Source: Paramesorhizobium deserti (lineage in GTDB: Bacteria; Pseudomonadota; Alphaproteobacteria; Rhizobiales; Rhizobiaceae). From it: a DNA stretch of 64,000 bases. Each line of letters starts with the position of its first letter. Within the stretch, counting starts at the first letter, position 1. A program made the translations under genes and the position numbers. The DNA is taken from positions 248,001 to 312,000 of the forward strand of contig NZ_LNTU01000037.1 in the NCBI RefSeq assembly GCF_001558695.1, given 5' to 3'. The notes beneath the pieces are model-generated. The model was not told where the DNA came from. It worked only from the letters and a program-made list of their open reading frames with translations, and ran no database searches. Of the stretch, positions 1-7,605 are shown in pieces.

Positions 1-1171
1 TCATCAGGGGCAGCGATACATTCCAGAAGGTGCGCCAGCGACCAGCACGCAACGTCTGCGAAGCTTCTTCCATCGATGGACTCACACCCTCGACCACGCC
101 GACCAGCACCAGGAAGGAAATCGGCGTGAACGACAAGACTTGCGCTATCCAGATGCCGGTCAATCCATAGAGCCACCGCCCCGGTTCAATGTCGAAAAGC
201 TGTGACAGGGTTTGGGTGACCACCCCCGCACGGCCGAAGAGCAGGATCAACGCCAGACCGATGACAAATGGCGGCGTAATGATGGGCAGGACGGTCAAAA
301 GTCGCAGCCCTTTTTTGAACGGAAAGCGAGTACGTGTCGCAACCAGGGCAAAGGCAAGCCCGAGCAGCGTGGAACCGCAGGCTGTCATGATTGCCAGCCA
401 GAATGTACGCCATGCGATGCCACAACGTTCGCCGCCGCCGAGGCATGCAAGGCTCCAGATCGAGGGATCCTTGATGTTGCGAATAAATCCCGAGGGGTCG
501 AATGAACCGTCGAAGCTCTGCAGCGAGCCTACGAACATGCTGCCGACCGGATAAAAGACAAATATGCCGACGAGAAGGACCAGCAGCGATATCGCCGCGG
601 TGATGAAGGCGTCACCTTTCAGCACGCCTCGCTCCGCCAAGCCAAAGGCAAATAGCAGCGTGAAAGCCAGGGTCGCCAAACCCGCGCCGGCCCCCATGGA
701 AGATTGGCCGGTGGTCAAGGGACCAAACAGCCTTTCAGTAAAGAGCCATGTCCAGCCACTGAACCCGATGGCAAGTCCCTGCAGAGCAAGGAAAATCAGG
801 CCGGCCGCTCCTGAAAACACAAGCAAGTTCGCCCGTTTTTTTTCTTCTGTCAGGAAACATGCACCGCCCGCGAACGCAAACAGGGTAGCGATGGCGGAGA
901 GCCACCAGCGGCCGTTCATCATCTCAACGACCATGGGTGCTTGATCTGCTCCGAAGGGAAAAGCGTCAAGCCAGCCAAAGCCATGGAAGCCGGCTTCGAT
1001 CCTGTACCAGGGCACCAGAAAAAGTCCGGCAAGCGCTATTCCAAATACAATGGCAAGTCTGCGGTCACGACGGTTCACGATGCTGCTGTCCATATCAAGA
1101 GCAAGTCCGGGAAAGGCGGAGAGAGGCGATCCCGCACGGACTTGCGTGGAAACAACGGGTCGAACGGTCAT
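1..1171 (-). CDS. ABC transporter permease, Fbp/Afu (iron or sugar-phosphate) type, partial
   Basis: This is an inner-membrane permease; the reading frame stays open to the left edge, so only the first 390 residues are present. The start is the ATG whose first residues read MTVRPVVSTQV. The translation shows a hydrophobic helix around residues 40-50, further hydrophobic stretches near 95-185, and then a classical binding-protein-dependent permease core (helices near LGLAFALVATRTRF and PPFVIGLALILLF, then an EAA-like loop with EEASQTLRAGRWRTFW). The unusually long helical N-terminus before the first permease domain is typical of fused two-domain FbpB-type permeases. It lies 86 bases downstream of the binding-protein gene on the same strand, so the two probably form one operon; the ATPase would lie outside the window. 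The substrate is not shown by the sequence: relatives carry ferric iron, but some carry sugar phosphates. Confidence 0.8.
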   Translation of the reverse strand, partial: MTVRPVVSTQVRAGSPLSAFPGLALDMDSSIVNRRDRRLAIVFGIALAGLFLVPWYRIEAGFHGFGWLDAFPFGADQAPMVVEMMNGRWWLSAIATLFAFAGGACFLTEEKKRANLLVFSGAAGLIFLALQGLAIGFSGWTWLFTERLFGPLTTGQSSMGAGAGLATLAFTLLFAFGLAERGVLKGDAFITAAISLLVLLVGIFVFYPVGSMFVGSLQSFDGSFDPSGFIRNIKDPSIWSLACLGGGERCGIAWRTFWLAIMTACGSTLLGLAFALVATRTRFPFKKGLRLLTVLPIITPPFVIGLALILLFGRAGVVTQTLSQLFDIEPGRWLYGLTGIWIAQVLSFTPISFLVLVGVVEGVSPSMEEASQTLRAGRWRTFWNVSLPLM

Positions 1172-1257
1172 TGACGCCTGGCGCCGCAGGAGCCGTTCTC
1201 ACCGAAAAGGTGCCGCCTGCCACCGGTCGGGCGACCAGGCAGACGGCTTGGCAACGA

Positions 1258-2286
1258 TCAATTGGCGTTTGCGCCAATCTCGCGGTCCCAGCGTTCGAGT
1301 AACTGCTTGCGCACCGTCGGATCGCCGTATTTCGTGAAATCGTAATCGATGAGCTTGATGTTCTCGAATTTCGGCGCTTCGGGCGGCACGGTGGCATTCC
1401 TGTTGGACGGCAACTGGAATGACTTCGCTTCCCGCATCAGAGACTGAGCTTCCCCCGATAGCGCCCAGTCATACCATTTCCTGGCATTCTCCAGATTGCG
1501 GGCACCCTTGATGATGGACATCGAACCGATTTCATATCCCGTGCCCTCGCAAGGGGCGACGATCTGGACCGGGAAACCCTCGACCTTCTGCGCGACGGCA
1601 TCATGCAGAAAAACAATGCCGATAGCTGTCTCGCCGCGCGCCGCCGCCTTAACCGGGGCCGAACCGGATTTCGTATATTGCGAGACGTTGGCGTTGAGTT
1701 TCTTCAAATAATCAAACGCCTGGTCCTCGCCCATGATCTGGACCAGCGAGGCGAGCGCCGTATAGGCTGTTCCCGATGAGTTCGGATTGGCAATCTGAAT
1801 CTCCCCTTTATAGGAAGAATCCAGCAAATCCGCCCAGCATTTTGGCTCTTTCAGCTCTTTTTTGGCGAAGATATCGGTGTTGTAGCCCCAGCCGAGCGCC
1901 CCGGCATAGACGCCGACCGTACGGAATCCGGCACTCTCCGCCTGCTTTCTCGCCCAATCGTGCAATTGATCCAGGAGCGGTGATTTATATTCCTGCGTCA
2001 ATCCTTCGGAAGCCGCCTGCAGATGCGGATCACCGGTTCCCGCCCACCAGATATCGGTTTTCGGATTGCGCGCCTCGGCGCGAATCTTTGCATAGGTTTC
2101 ACCCGAGGAAAGCCGGACCATATTGACCTGGATGCCCGTATTCTTCTCGAAATTGTCCTTCATCAACTCGCATATGACGACATCCGCACTGCAGATGAGA
2201 TTGAGCGAGCCCGCTGCGAGAGCGGCTGAAGGGGACCATTGCAGGCTGGCGGCGAGGGCCGCCATGGCGATAAATATCGAGCGCAT
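1258..2286 (-). CDS. ABC transporter periplasmic substrate-binding protein, FbpA/AfuA-like
   Basis: This 342-residue protein would capture a ligand in the periplasm for the adjacent permease. The chosen ATG follows a good ribosome-binding site (GGGAGG, 7 bases before) and opens a clear signal peptide (MRSIFIAMAALAASLQW, cleavage near ALAA-GS). The mature part has the extracellular solute-binding family 1 layout: LICSADVVICELMKDNFEK at the N-terminus, GYNTDIFAKK in the middle, and a C-terminal helix LLERWDREIG. It matches the ferric-iron group by overall pattern. However, the divergently encoded neighbour is a LacI regulator, a family that senses sugars or sugar phosphates, and AfuA proteins of this family have been shown to carry hexose phosphates. 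Iron is therefore only one of two reasonable ligands. An in-frame ATG 30 bases further upstream lacks a ribosome-binding site. Confidence 0.8.
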   Translation of the reverse strand: MRSIFIAMAALAASLQWSPSAALAAGSLNLICSADVVICELMKDNFEKNTGIQVNMVRLSSGETYAKIRAEARNPKTDIWWAGTGDPHLQAASEGLTQEYKSPLLDQLHDWARKQAESAGFRTVGVYAGALGWGYNTDIFAKKELKEPKCWADLLDSSYKGEIQIANPNSSGTAYTALASLVQIMGEDQAFDYLKKLNANVSQYTKSGSAPVKAAARGETAIGIVFLHDAVAQKVEGFPVQIVAPCEGTGYEIGSMSIIKGARNLENARKWYDWALSGEAQSLMREAKSFQLPSNRNATVPPEAPKFENIKLIDYDFTKYGDPTVRKQLLERWDREIGANAN

Positions 2287-2326
2287 TATATTCCTCCCTA
2301 TAAACGACACCTCCATGTCGACGCTA

Positions 2327-2342
2327 TTGCAAGCGTGTGCAA
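2327..2342. promoter_or_regulatory. LacI-type operator candidate 1
   Basis: The site reads TTGCAA-GCGT-GTGCAA, a 6-4-6 inverted repeat with one mismatch between the arms. It lies 40 bases upstream of the binding-protein start on the minus strand. The same arm GTGCAA in the same geometry recurs at the second site about 100 bases away, which argues against chance. LacI-family dimers bind short palindromes of this kind. Confidence 0.5.
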
Positions 2343-2423
2343 AGATTTTCTCTTAAAATCATCAATGTCAAGACAGTCGCGAATTTTTTCAACATAACGC
2401 CAATAAAAGTGGAAAATAACCCA

Positions 2424-2439
2424 TTGCACAGCGGTGCAA
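2424..2439. promoter_or_regulatory. LacI-type operator candidate 2
   Basis: The site reads TTGCAC-AGCG-GTGCAA, a perfect 6-4-6 palindrome. It lies 54 bases before the LacI-family gene, in the divergent region shared with the transporter. A third single half-site GTGCAA follows at 2457-2462. The placement suits joint repression of transporter and regulator by the LacI protein. Confidence 0.55.
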
Positions 2440-2493
2440 CTATATGCAAATTGCTTGTGCAAAGAGCCAATCTTCCAACACCGTGTGCACAAG

Positions 2494-3510
2494 ATGAAAC
2501 TCCGCAACTCCTCTGTCAGCGCCCGAGAAGTAGCCGCGCGTGCGGGCGTATCGCGATCGGCCGTATCGCGTACATTCACGCCGGGAGCAAGCGTATCGGA
2601 AGAAACGCGGCGCAAGGTGCTGGAGGCGGCCGAGGCGCTCGGCTATCACGTCAATCAACTGGCGCGCGGCCTGACCAGACAGGAAAGCGGCATCGTTTGC
2701 CTGATCGGTTCGGATCTCGGCACGCCATATCGCGCCAACCTGATGAAGGCCCTGACCCAGCATCTCCAGAACGTCGGCAAGGTGGCCATGGTCATCAACA
2801 CCGACCGGCTTGACGGCAGCGTTGATCTGGCGCTTCGCCAGGCGATACGATACCGGGCCGACGGTTCCATCATTCTTTCGGGCATGCCTGACAAGTCGAT
2901 TACCCGGCTTTGCTTAAACAACGGCCAGCGGCTCGTTCTCATTAATCGGGACGATGAGCATGACGGTCCGCTCCATATCAATCTCGATGAAGCCGCGGCA
3001 ATGGGCGCTGTTCTCATGGCCTTTCTTCGTGCTGGCTGCAGGCGCCTTGCGTTCGCCAATTCGGCAGCGGGAACGCCCAGCCTGATGGCCCGGGAAAAGG
3101 GCTTCATTGCCGCCGCCGCGACCATGGGACTGGACGTGATGACAGAGCGCCACGGCTTTACCTGTTATGATAGCGGACGGGTTCTGGCGCATCGGCTTTT
3201 GACGCGAAAGGAACGCCCGGACGCGGTCTTTTGTGTCACCGACCTGATCGCCTGCGGCTTTATGGACGCAGCGCGCCAGGAATTCGGTCTCCGCATTCCG
3301 GAAGATCTCTGTGTCGCAGGCTTCGACGACATAGAGCAGGCCGGCTGGTCTTCCTATGGTTTGACAACGTTTTCCCAGCCCATCGACGATATTGCGGCAA
3401 GGGCTGTGGCCTGGCTCGATCAGGGAGGAAGGAGCGATGCCCAGCCCCTTCCCTCTTTTATCCGCCTTCCCGCATCAATGGTCTGGCGTCAGTCGATCCG
3501 CAAGGGATAG
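2494..3510 (+). CDS. LacI-family transcriptional regulator
   Basis: This is a 338-residue DNA-binding regulator. The N-terminal helix-turn-helix reads VSAREVAARAGVSRSAVSRT (residues about 8-27), followed by the LacI hinge helix region RRKVLEAAEALGYHVNQLA and a periplasmic-binding-protein-like sensor domain to the end (IPEDLCVAGFDDIEQAGW is the usual late motif). The ATG at MKLRNSSV was chosen because it puts the helix-turn-helix at the normal distance from the N-terminus; the frame itself opens 20 codons earlier. No strong ribosome-binding site is visible. It is divergent from the Fbp/Afu-type importer and two palindromes lie between them, so it most likely controls that importer. Its effector is unknown; the family usually senses sugars. 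It converges on rpiB with a gap of only 3 bases. Confidence 0.85.
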   Translation: MKLRNSSVSAREVAARAGVSRSAVSRTFTPGASVSEETRRKVLEAAEALGYHVNQLARGLTRQESGIVCLIGSDLGTPYRANLMKALTQHLQNVGKVAMVINTDRLDGSVDLALRQAIRYRADGSIILSGMPDKSITRLCLNNGQRLVLINRDDEHDGPLHINLDEAAAMGAVLMAFLRAGCRRLAFANSAAGTPSLMAREKGFIAAAATMGLDVMTERHGFTCYDSGRVLAHRLLTRKERPDAVFCVTDLIACGFMDAARQEFGLRIPEDLCVAGFDDIEQAGWSSYGLTTFSQPIDDIAARAVAWLDQGGRSDAQPLPSFIRLPASMVWRQSIRKG

Positions 3511-3513
3511 AAG

Positions 3514-3975
3514 TCAGATCTTCCTTGCGCTGTACTTGCTATCGACCTCGTTGATGGCATTCACATTGCCCGCGGAACGACCGTTCTCGTCGAAGGTCTG
3601 GGCGAGATAGGCATCGGCAATCGCCTTGGCGAGTTCCGTGCCGACCACTCGCGCGCCCATGGTGATAATCTGCGCATTGTTGGAAAGGGCGGCGCGCTCG
3701 GCGGAATAGGTGTCATGGGTCAAGGCGGCCCGGATACCTGGGACCTTGTTCGCCGAAATGCAAACACCGATGCCGGTCCCGCAAACGAGGATGGCCCGGT
3801 CGTATTCTCCGGCCAAGACGGCGGATGCAACCCGGTCCGACAGATTTGCATAGAACGGATCGGGCCCGTCGGAGGTGCGGGAGATTTCCGCGACCTCGTG
3901 GCGATCCTTCAGGTAATCGGCAAGGATTTTGGCAAGTCCTTCACCTGCGCTGTCTCCGGCAATTGCAAGTTTCAT
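3514..3975 (-). CDS. rpiB: RpiB-family isomerase, D-erythrose-4-phosphate isomerase (EryI)
   Basis: This 153-residue cytoplasmic isomerase belongs to the RpiB/LacAB family. In Brucella the protein in this position (EryI) converts D-erythrulose 4-phosphate to D-erythrose 4-phosphate, the last step of erythritol catabolism. The family cysteine is present in CGTGIG (C65), as is the glycine-rich end MGARVVG. Two residues differ from the E. coli enzyme as I remember it: the position of His9 (CDHVG) is serine in GDSAG, and the position of His99 (QHND) is serine in LSNN. This agrees with a tetrose-phosphate rather than a ribose 5-phosphate substrate. The start follows GGAGACATCC. It lies 10 bases after tpiA2, as the last gene of the erythritol operon. 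Confidence 0.88.
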   Translation of the reverse strand: MKLAIAGDSAGEGLAKILADYLKDRHEVAEISRTSDGPDPFYANLSDRVASAVLAGEYDRAILVCGTGIGVCISANKVPGIRAALTHDTYSAERAALSNNAQIITMGARVVGTELAKAIADAYLAQTFDENGRSAGNVNAINEVDSKYSARKI

Positions 3976-3985
3976 GGATGTCTCC

Positions 3986-4756
3986 TCAGATTTTTGCGGC
4001 GCAACGCGCCAGGATGTCCAGATAGCCCTCGACCTGCCAGGCCGATCGACCGATGAAGAGCCCGTCGATATGCGGGCAAGAGATGAGTTCTTCGCAGTTT
4101 CCCGGATTCACGGAACCGCCATAGAGGCAGGGAACTCTCCGCCCCACGATCTCCTCGGCAATGGCAGCGATTTCGGCATGGCGGGCATCCGCATAATCGG
4201 CAGTAGCCGGAATGCCCTTTTCGCCGATAGCCCAAACGGGCTCATAGGCGAGGAGAATATCGGCATGCTTCTGCCCGCCCTCAAGACGAGACAAGGCACC
4301 GCGCACCTGGCGCGCCAATATTTCCGCCGCCCTGCCGCTTTCCCGGTCGTCAAGTGTCTCGCCGATGCAGATCAGGGGCACTAGCCCATGGCGGACGGCT
4401 GCTTCGGTCTTCAGCCCGACCGTTTCATCGGTTTCCCCGAAATATTCACGGCGTTCCGAATGACCGAGTTCCACGATATCAAGATTGCAATCCTTGAGCA
4501 TCACGGGAGAGATCTCACCCGTCCATGCACCCTGGTCGGCCCAGTGCATATTCTGCGCGCCAACCTTGACGGAAGTGCCGTCCAAGGCCTCCTTTACCTG
4601 CCTCACCGCGGTGAAGGGCGGGACGACAAATCGCTGTATCCGTGGGTCCCGTTCGGAATCCGCTGCCTTCAGGCCGGCGGCAAACGCCAGCGCGTCAGCC
4701 AGCGTCTTGTTCATTTTCCAGCTGGTTCCGACCCAATAACGCCTTTCCTGGCTCAA
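3986..4756 (-). CDS. tpiA2: TpiA2/EryH, triose-phosphate-isomerase-like D-3-tetrulose-4-phosphate isomerase
   Basis: This 256-residue TIM-barrel isomerase is the EryH type known from Brucella and the TpiB type known from rhizobia. EryH interconverts the two tetrulose phosphates between EryC and EryI. The TIM catalytic set is intact: lysine in SWKMN (K14), histidine in ELGHSERR (H99), glutamate in AYEPVW (E172) and the phosphate loop YGGSV. The usual asparagine of NWKMN is serine here. The start chosen is a TTG that overlaps the stop of the upstream DeoR gene (TTGA) and follows GGGAGGAAGACG; no ATG is available in frame before the catalytic lysine except far inside the neighbouring gene. The overlap implies translational coupling to eryR. 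Confidence 0.88.
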   Translation of the reverse strand: MSQERRYWVGTSWKMNKTLADALAFAAGLKAADSERDPRIQRFVVPPFTAVRQVKEALDGTSVKVGAQNMHWADQGAWTGEISPVMLKDCNLDIVELGHSERREYFGETDETVGLKTEAAVRHGLVPLICIGETLDDRESGRAAEILARQVRGALSRLEGGQKHADILLAYEPVWAIGEKGIPATADYADARHAEIAAIAEEIVGRRVPCLYGGSVNPGNCEELISCPHIDGLFIGRSAWQVEGYLDILARCAAKI

Positions 4757-5529
4757 ACGTCTTCCTCCCGCATTGCGATCTTGATTGTTGTGCCGGCCCG
4801 AACGAGTTCGGCCAACGCTTCTTCCGGCAACGGCTTGTCCGATATGATGGTGCTGAACTCCGAAAGATCCCCCAGCACATGCAGGGCGGTATGACCAAAA
4901 CGCCGGCTGTTGATCAAAAGGCACGTCTGTCTGCTGGATTTCATCATCGCGCGCTTCGTCCGAACGACGTCTTCATCCATGTGATAGGCATACCGGCCGG
5001 ACGCTGCCGGCGCTGACACAAAGGCAATGTCCGCCCTCAATCGCGACAGGGCTTCTTCGGTCATGATCCCCAGATAGGCATTGAACTTCGGTGAATAGAC
5101 CCCGCCCAGAGTAATCAGCCTGATGCCGCTCTCGCCTTTGACCCTCTCCATGATCGCTGCATTGTTCGTCACGATTGTCAGTGGCCGCCTTTCGAGAAGC
5201 ATCTCGCCAAAGACGGCGGCCATGGATCCGTCGTTGACGATAACGGTCATCCCCGGCTCCACGAGATCGATCGCAACACGGCCGATCGCCTGCTTGACTT
5301 CGGCGTCCTGCATCTGCCGGAAGCGGAAATCGCTTTCAAACTGGGTGCCCGCGTCGATGGTCGCACCACCGCGAACCTTGCGAAGAACCCCCGCGGCCTC
5401 GAGATCATCGAGATCACGGTGAATGGTCATTTTCGAGACGGCAAAACGCTCGGCCAGGTCGTCGAGATCGACGGCCCGGTTCTCGACCAGAAGATTTATG
5501 ATTTCCTGCCTGCGTTCTTCGCGTTTCAT
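4753..5529 (-). CDS. eryR: DeoR-family regulator of the erythritol operon (EryR-like)
   Basis: This 258-residue repressor-type protein has the DeoR N-terminal winged helix (RREEIINLL-like start, then LAERFAVSKMTIHRDLDDLEAAGVLRKVRGGA) and a DeoR C-terminal sensor domain that is related to sugar-phosphate isomerases (VNDGS, TNNAAIM, LGGVYSPKFNAYLG). The start MKREERRQ suits the usual DeoR N-terminus; a 9-codon longer start is possible. It sits between eryD and tpiA2 on the same strand. A DeoR gene in this exact position is called eryR in Sinorhizobium. The symbol is given by position and family, not by alignment. A 17-base palindrome lies just upstream, at the end of eryD, and may mark an internal promoter for eryR-tpiA2-rpiB. 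Confidence 0.85.
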   Translation of the reverse strand: MKREERRQEIINLLVENRAVDLDDLAERFAVSKMTIHRDLDDLEAAGVLRKVRGGATIDAGTQFESDFRFRQMQDAEVKQAIGRVAIDLVEPGMTVIVNDGSMAAVFGEMLLERRPLTIVTNNAAIMERVKGESGIRLITLGGVYSPKFNAYLGIMTEEALSRLRADIAFVSAPAASGRYAYHMDEDVVRTKRAMMKSSRQTCLLINSRRFGHTALHVLGDLSEFSTIISDKPLPEEALAELVRAGTTIKIAMREEDV

Positions 5530-5603
5530 GAGCCAAATCCTGCCGACAAGAGGCACCGGGACATCATCGTACGCGCCAGAGATAACATTTAATTGTCACA
5601 GAG

Positions 5604-5620
5604 TCACATAATTTATGTGA
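5604..5620. promoter_or_regulatory. 17-base palindrome before eryR
   Basis: The sequence is TCACATAA-T-TTATGTGA, a perfect inverted repeat with a one-base centre. It overlaps the stop codon of eryD and lies about 75 bases before the eryR start. A further TTGTCACA half-like motif sits beside it. The surroundings are AT-rich compared with the operon, which suits an internal promoter and operator. Which protein binds is unknown; EryR, EryD or a CRP/FNR-type protein are possible. Confidence 0.5.
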
Positions 5621-6590
5621 TTTCTTTCGATTTCTCGCGTGCATTCTCCTGTCGCCCCAACAATGCCTTCGCGGTCGCCTCATCCGTGATCAGGCCATGA
5701 AGTTTGTTGCTGTGAAGAACCGCGCTGATCGCCGCTGTTTTCATCGGTCCCCCTGCAATCGCCACCAGCCGGTCTTCGGCGGCATCGGACAACGGGGCGG
5801 CCAGGGTGCGCGCCGTCACGGAAGTTTGCAGGATCCGGCCTCTACTGTCGAAAAAATGCCCCAATAGCTCGCCGACCCCGCCTAGTGCGGCGATCTCCTC
5901 GACCTCCTGCCTTTCCAGCATCCCCGATTTGAAGAGATGCGCGTCGGCGTCCACGCTGCCGATACCAACGATCTTGAGATCGGCGCTGCTTGCCAGTTGA
6001 AAAATCTCCCGTACGCCCCGCTGGGCAAGGAAGACATCCCTGTCCTCCTCCGAATTGGCGAAGAACGGCACGGGCATGACATAGGCCTGCGTTCCAGTCT
6101 TCTCCGCCAACCGGTGCATGACGTCATGTGGATTGGCGGCATAGTTGCGAGTCAGACCGCCCAGGAGCGATACGAATGTCTTGCCGCTGGCTGATATCCG
6201 CGGCATCTGGCGCACCGCGGCGGACAGGGTCCGGCCATGTCCGAAACCAATGACCTTGCTTTCCCCGGTTTCGATCTCTCGCCTGAGAAAACGGCCGCCC
6301 ACATGGCTAAGCGTCGTGAGGGCGAGGCCGTCGTCTCCATCGATTTCCGGTGCGACCTCGCAGTAGTTCAGGCCGAACCGCGTGCAAAGCTCCATTTCCA
6401 GATTGGCGCACTCGGCAATCTCGCCTTCAATGCTCACCTTGACCACGCCTTCCGCAACGGCACGCGCAATCAGCCGATGCGCCTTCACCGAAGGGATGCC
6501 GAGCCTTTTCGCCACCGCGGATTGGGTCAACCCGCCGACATAGTGCAGCCAGGCAGCTCTTACAGCCAGGGAGCTTTCATAAGCTGACAT
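5613..6590 (-). CDS. eryD: EryD, SorC-family regulator of erythritol genes
   Basis: This 325-residue protein has a SorC/DeoR N-terminal helix-turn-helix (YVGGLTQSAVAKRLGIPSVKAHRLIARAVAEG, residues about 15-47) followed by the SorC sugar-binding domain (IGFGHGRTLSAAV, LLGGLTRNYAANP, and the late motif LITDEATAKALL). In Brucella EryD represses the ery operon and erythritol relieves it. The start MSAYESS was chosen because it gives the normal distance to the helix-turn-helix; the frame is open for 30 more codons upstream into eryC. The ribosome-binding site is weak. It lies in the operon between eryC and eryR. The same regulator fold appears at 35562, fused to a kinase. Confidence 0.9.
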   Translation of the reverse strand: MSAYESSLAVRAAWLHYVGGLTQSAVAKRLGIPSVKAHRLIARAVAEGVVKVSIEGEIAECANLEMELCTRFGLNYCEVAPEIDGDDGLALTTLSHVGGRFLRREIETGESKVIGFGHGRTLSAAVRQMPRISASGKTFVSLLGGLTRNYAANPHDVMHRLAEKTGTQAYVMPVPFFANSEEDRDVFLAQRGVREIFQLASSADLKIVGIGSVDADAHLFKSGMLERQEVEEIAALGGVGELLGHFFDSRGRILQTSVTARTLAAPLSDAAEDRLVAIAGGPMKTAAISAVLHSNKLHGLITDEATAKALLGRQENAREKSKEIT

Positions 6591-6631
6591 GGCGAATGCT
6601 TCTATCTCCACAATCTCGACCCGCCTGGGCC

Positions 6632-7567
6632 TCAGGCGATATGAATATCCGATGCGCCGGTATCGATGTAAGGCGCCCAAAATGCAATGCTCTCGGCAAT
6701 CTGCGGAATGACCTGCCGGTCATTCGGCTCGCGTTCCTTGAATGACAGTTCGAGGCAGATTTCGTTGTCCACGGCCCGGCCCTCCTGAAGGGCTTTCAGC
6801 AGCGGCTCGGGCTGTATTCTGCCCTTGGCATTGAACTCGGCCGTGAAAGGACGATGCCCGCCCTTGTCCATCAGGCTTTGCTTGATGTGGATAATCGGCG
6901 AGACCGGCGGCACGGCGCGCGCCCACGCATAGGGGTCGTAGTCATCCGGATTGTCGGACGTGACGTCGCCATGATCGATATCCGCCATCATCCACATCGG
7001 AATTGCCATCTTCGTCGTGGCGATCCGGTCCTGCAACTCCATGCAGGCCTTGATCGTCTCGCCGAATTCGCGCCCGATGCTCATCGGCTCCCAGAAAACA
7101 TAGCCGAGACCGGCCGTGCTGGCGTGCTCCGCGACCTCGGCCCAACAGTCGATCGCAATCTTGATGAGTTCCTCCCGGCGAACCGGATCATCGTAATCGC
7201 GATAGGTAAAAATCGCGAACTGCGTGCCCACGGACGTGCCACCGAGATCTCCGATGATGTCGGCGAATGTCTTGAACCAGTCGATATAGTAGCGTCGCAC
7301 GTCCCGATCAGGGTGTCCGAAATGATTGAGGCGGCCATAGGGGCCGGTCATGCCCGACGTGACACGCACACCGGTGCGCTGCAAAGCCCTTTCCATCTGG
7401 CGGGACAGCCGGCTGATCGTTGACGCCTGCCAGCTCGGGTTGATGAACTCATGGGTCAGTTGCAGATCTCTGATCTTCAGATCCCGCGCCACCGTATCGA
7501 TGAGATCGTCCGGATCCGCAAACCGGTTGACGAGTGGATTTGTGTTTAGCGACAGAGTGAGGGGCAT
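6632..7567 (-). CDS. eryC: EryC, tetrulose-4-phosphate racemase (xylose-isomerase-like TIM barrel)
   Basis: This 311-residue protein is the EryC type. In Brucella EryC was first called a dehydrogenase and later shown to be a racemase of L- and D-3-tetrulose 4-phosphate in the xylose isomerase-like superfamily. The sequence fits: no Rossmann motif, and the expected metal ligands spread along the barrel (glutamate in FWEPMS, aspartate and histidine in ADIDHGD, histidine in IIHIKQS, glutamate near the end in CLELSFKE). The start follows GGAGATAAGAC. It lies 38 bases after eryB. This protein links the EryB product to the EryH and EryI isomerases encoded further down the operon. Confidence 0.92.
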   Translation of the reverse strand: MPLTLSLNTNPLVNRFADPDDLIDTVARDLKIRDLQLTHEFINPSWQASTISRLSRQMERALQRTGVRVTSGMTGPYGRLNHFGHPDRDVRRYYIDWFKTFADIIGDLGGTSVGTQFAIFTYRDYDDPVRREELIKIAIDCWAEVAEHASTAGLGYVFWEPMSIGREFGETIKACMELQDRIATTKMAIPMWMMADIDHGDVTSDNPDDYDPYAWARAVPPVSPIIHIKQSLMDKGGHRPFTAEFNAKGRIQPEPLLKALQEGRAVDNEICLELSFKEREPNDRQVIPQIAESIAFWAPYIDTGASDIHIA

Positions 7568-7605
7568 GTCTTATCTCCGGGGATATTGATGCACTTGCCG
7601 CGCGG

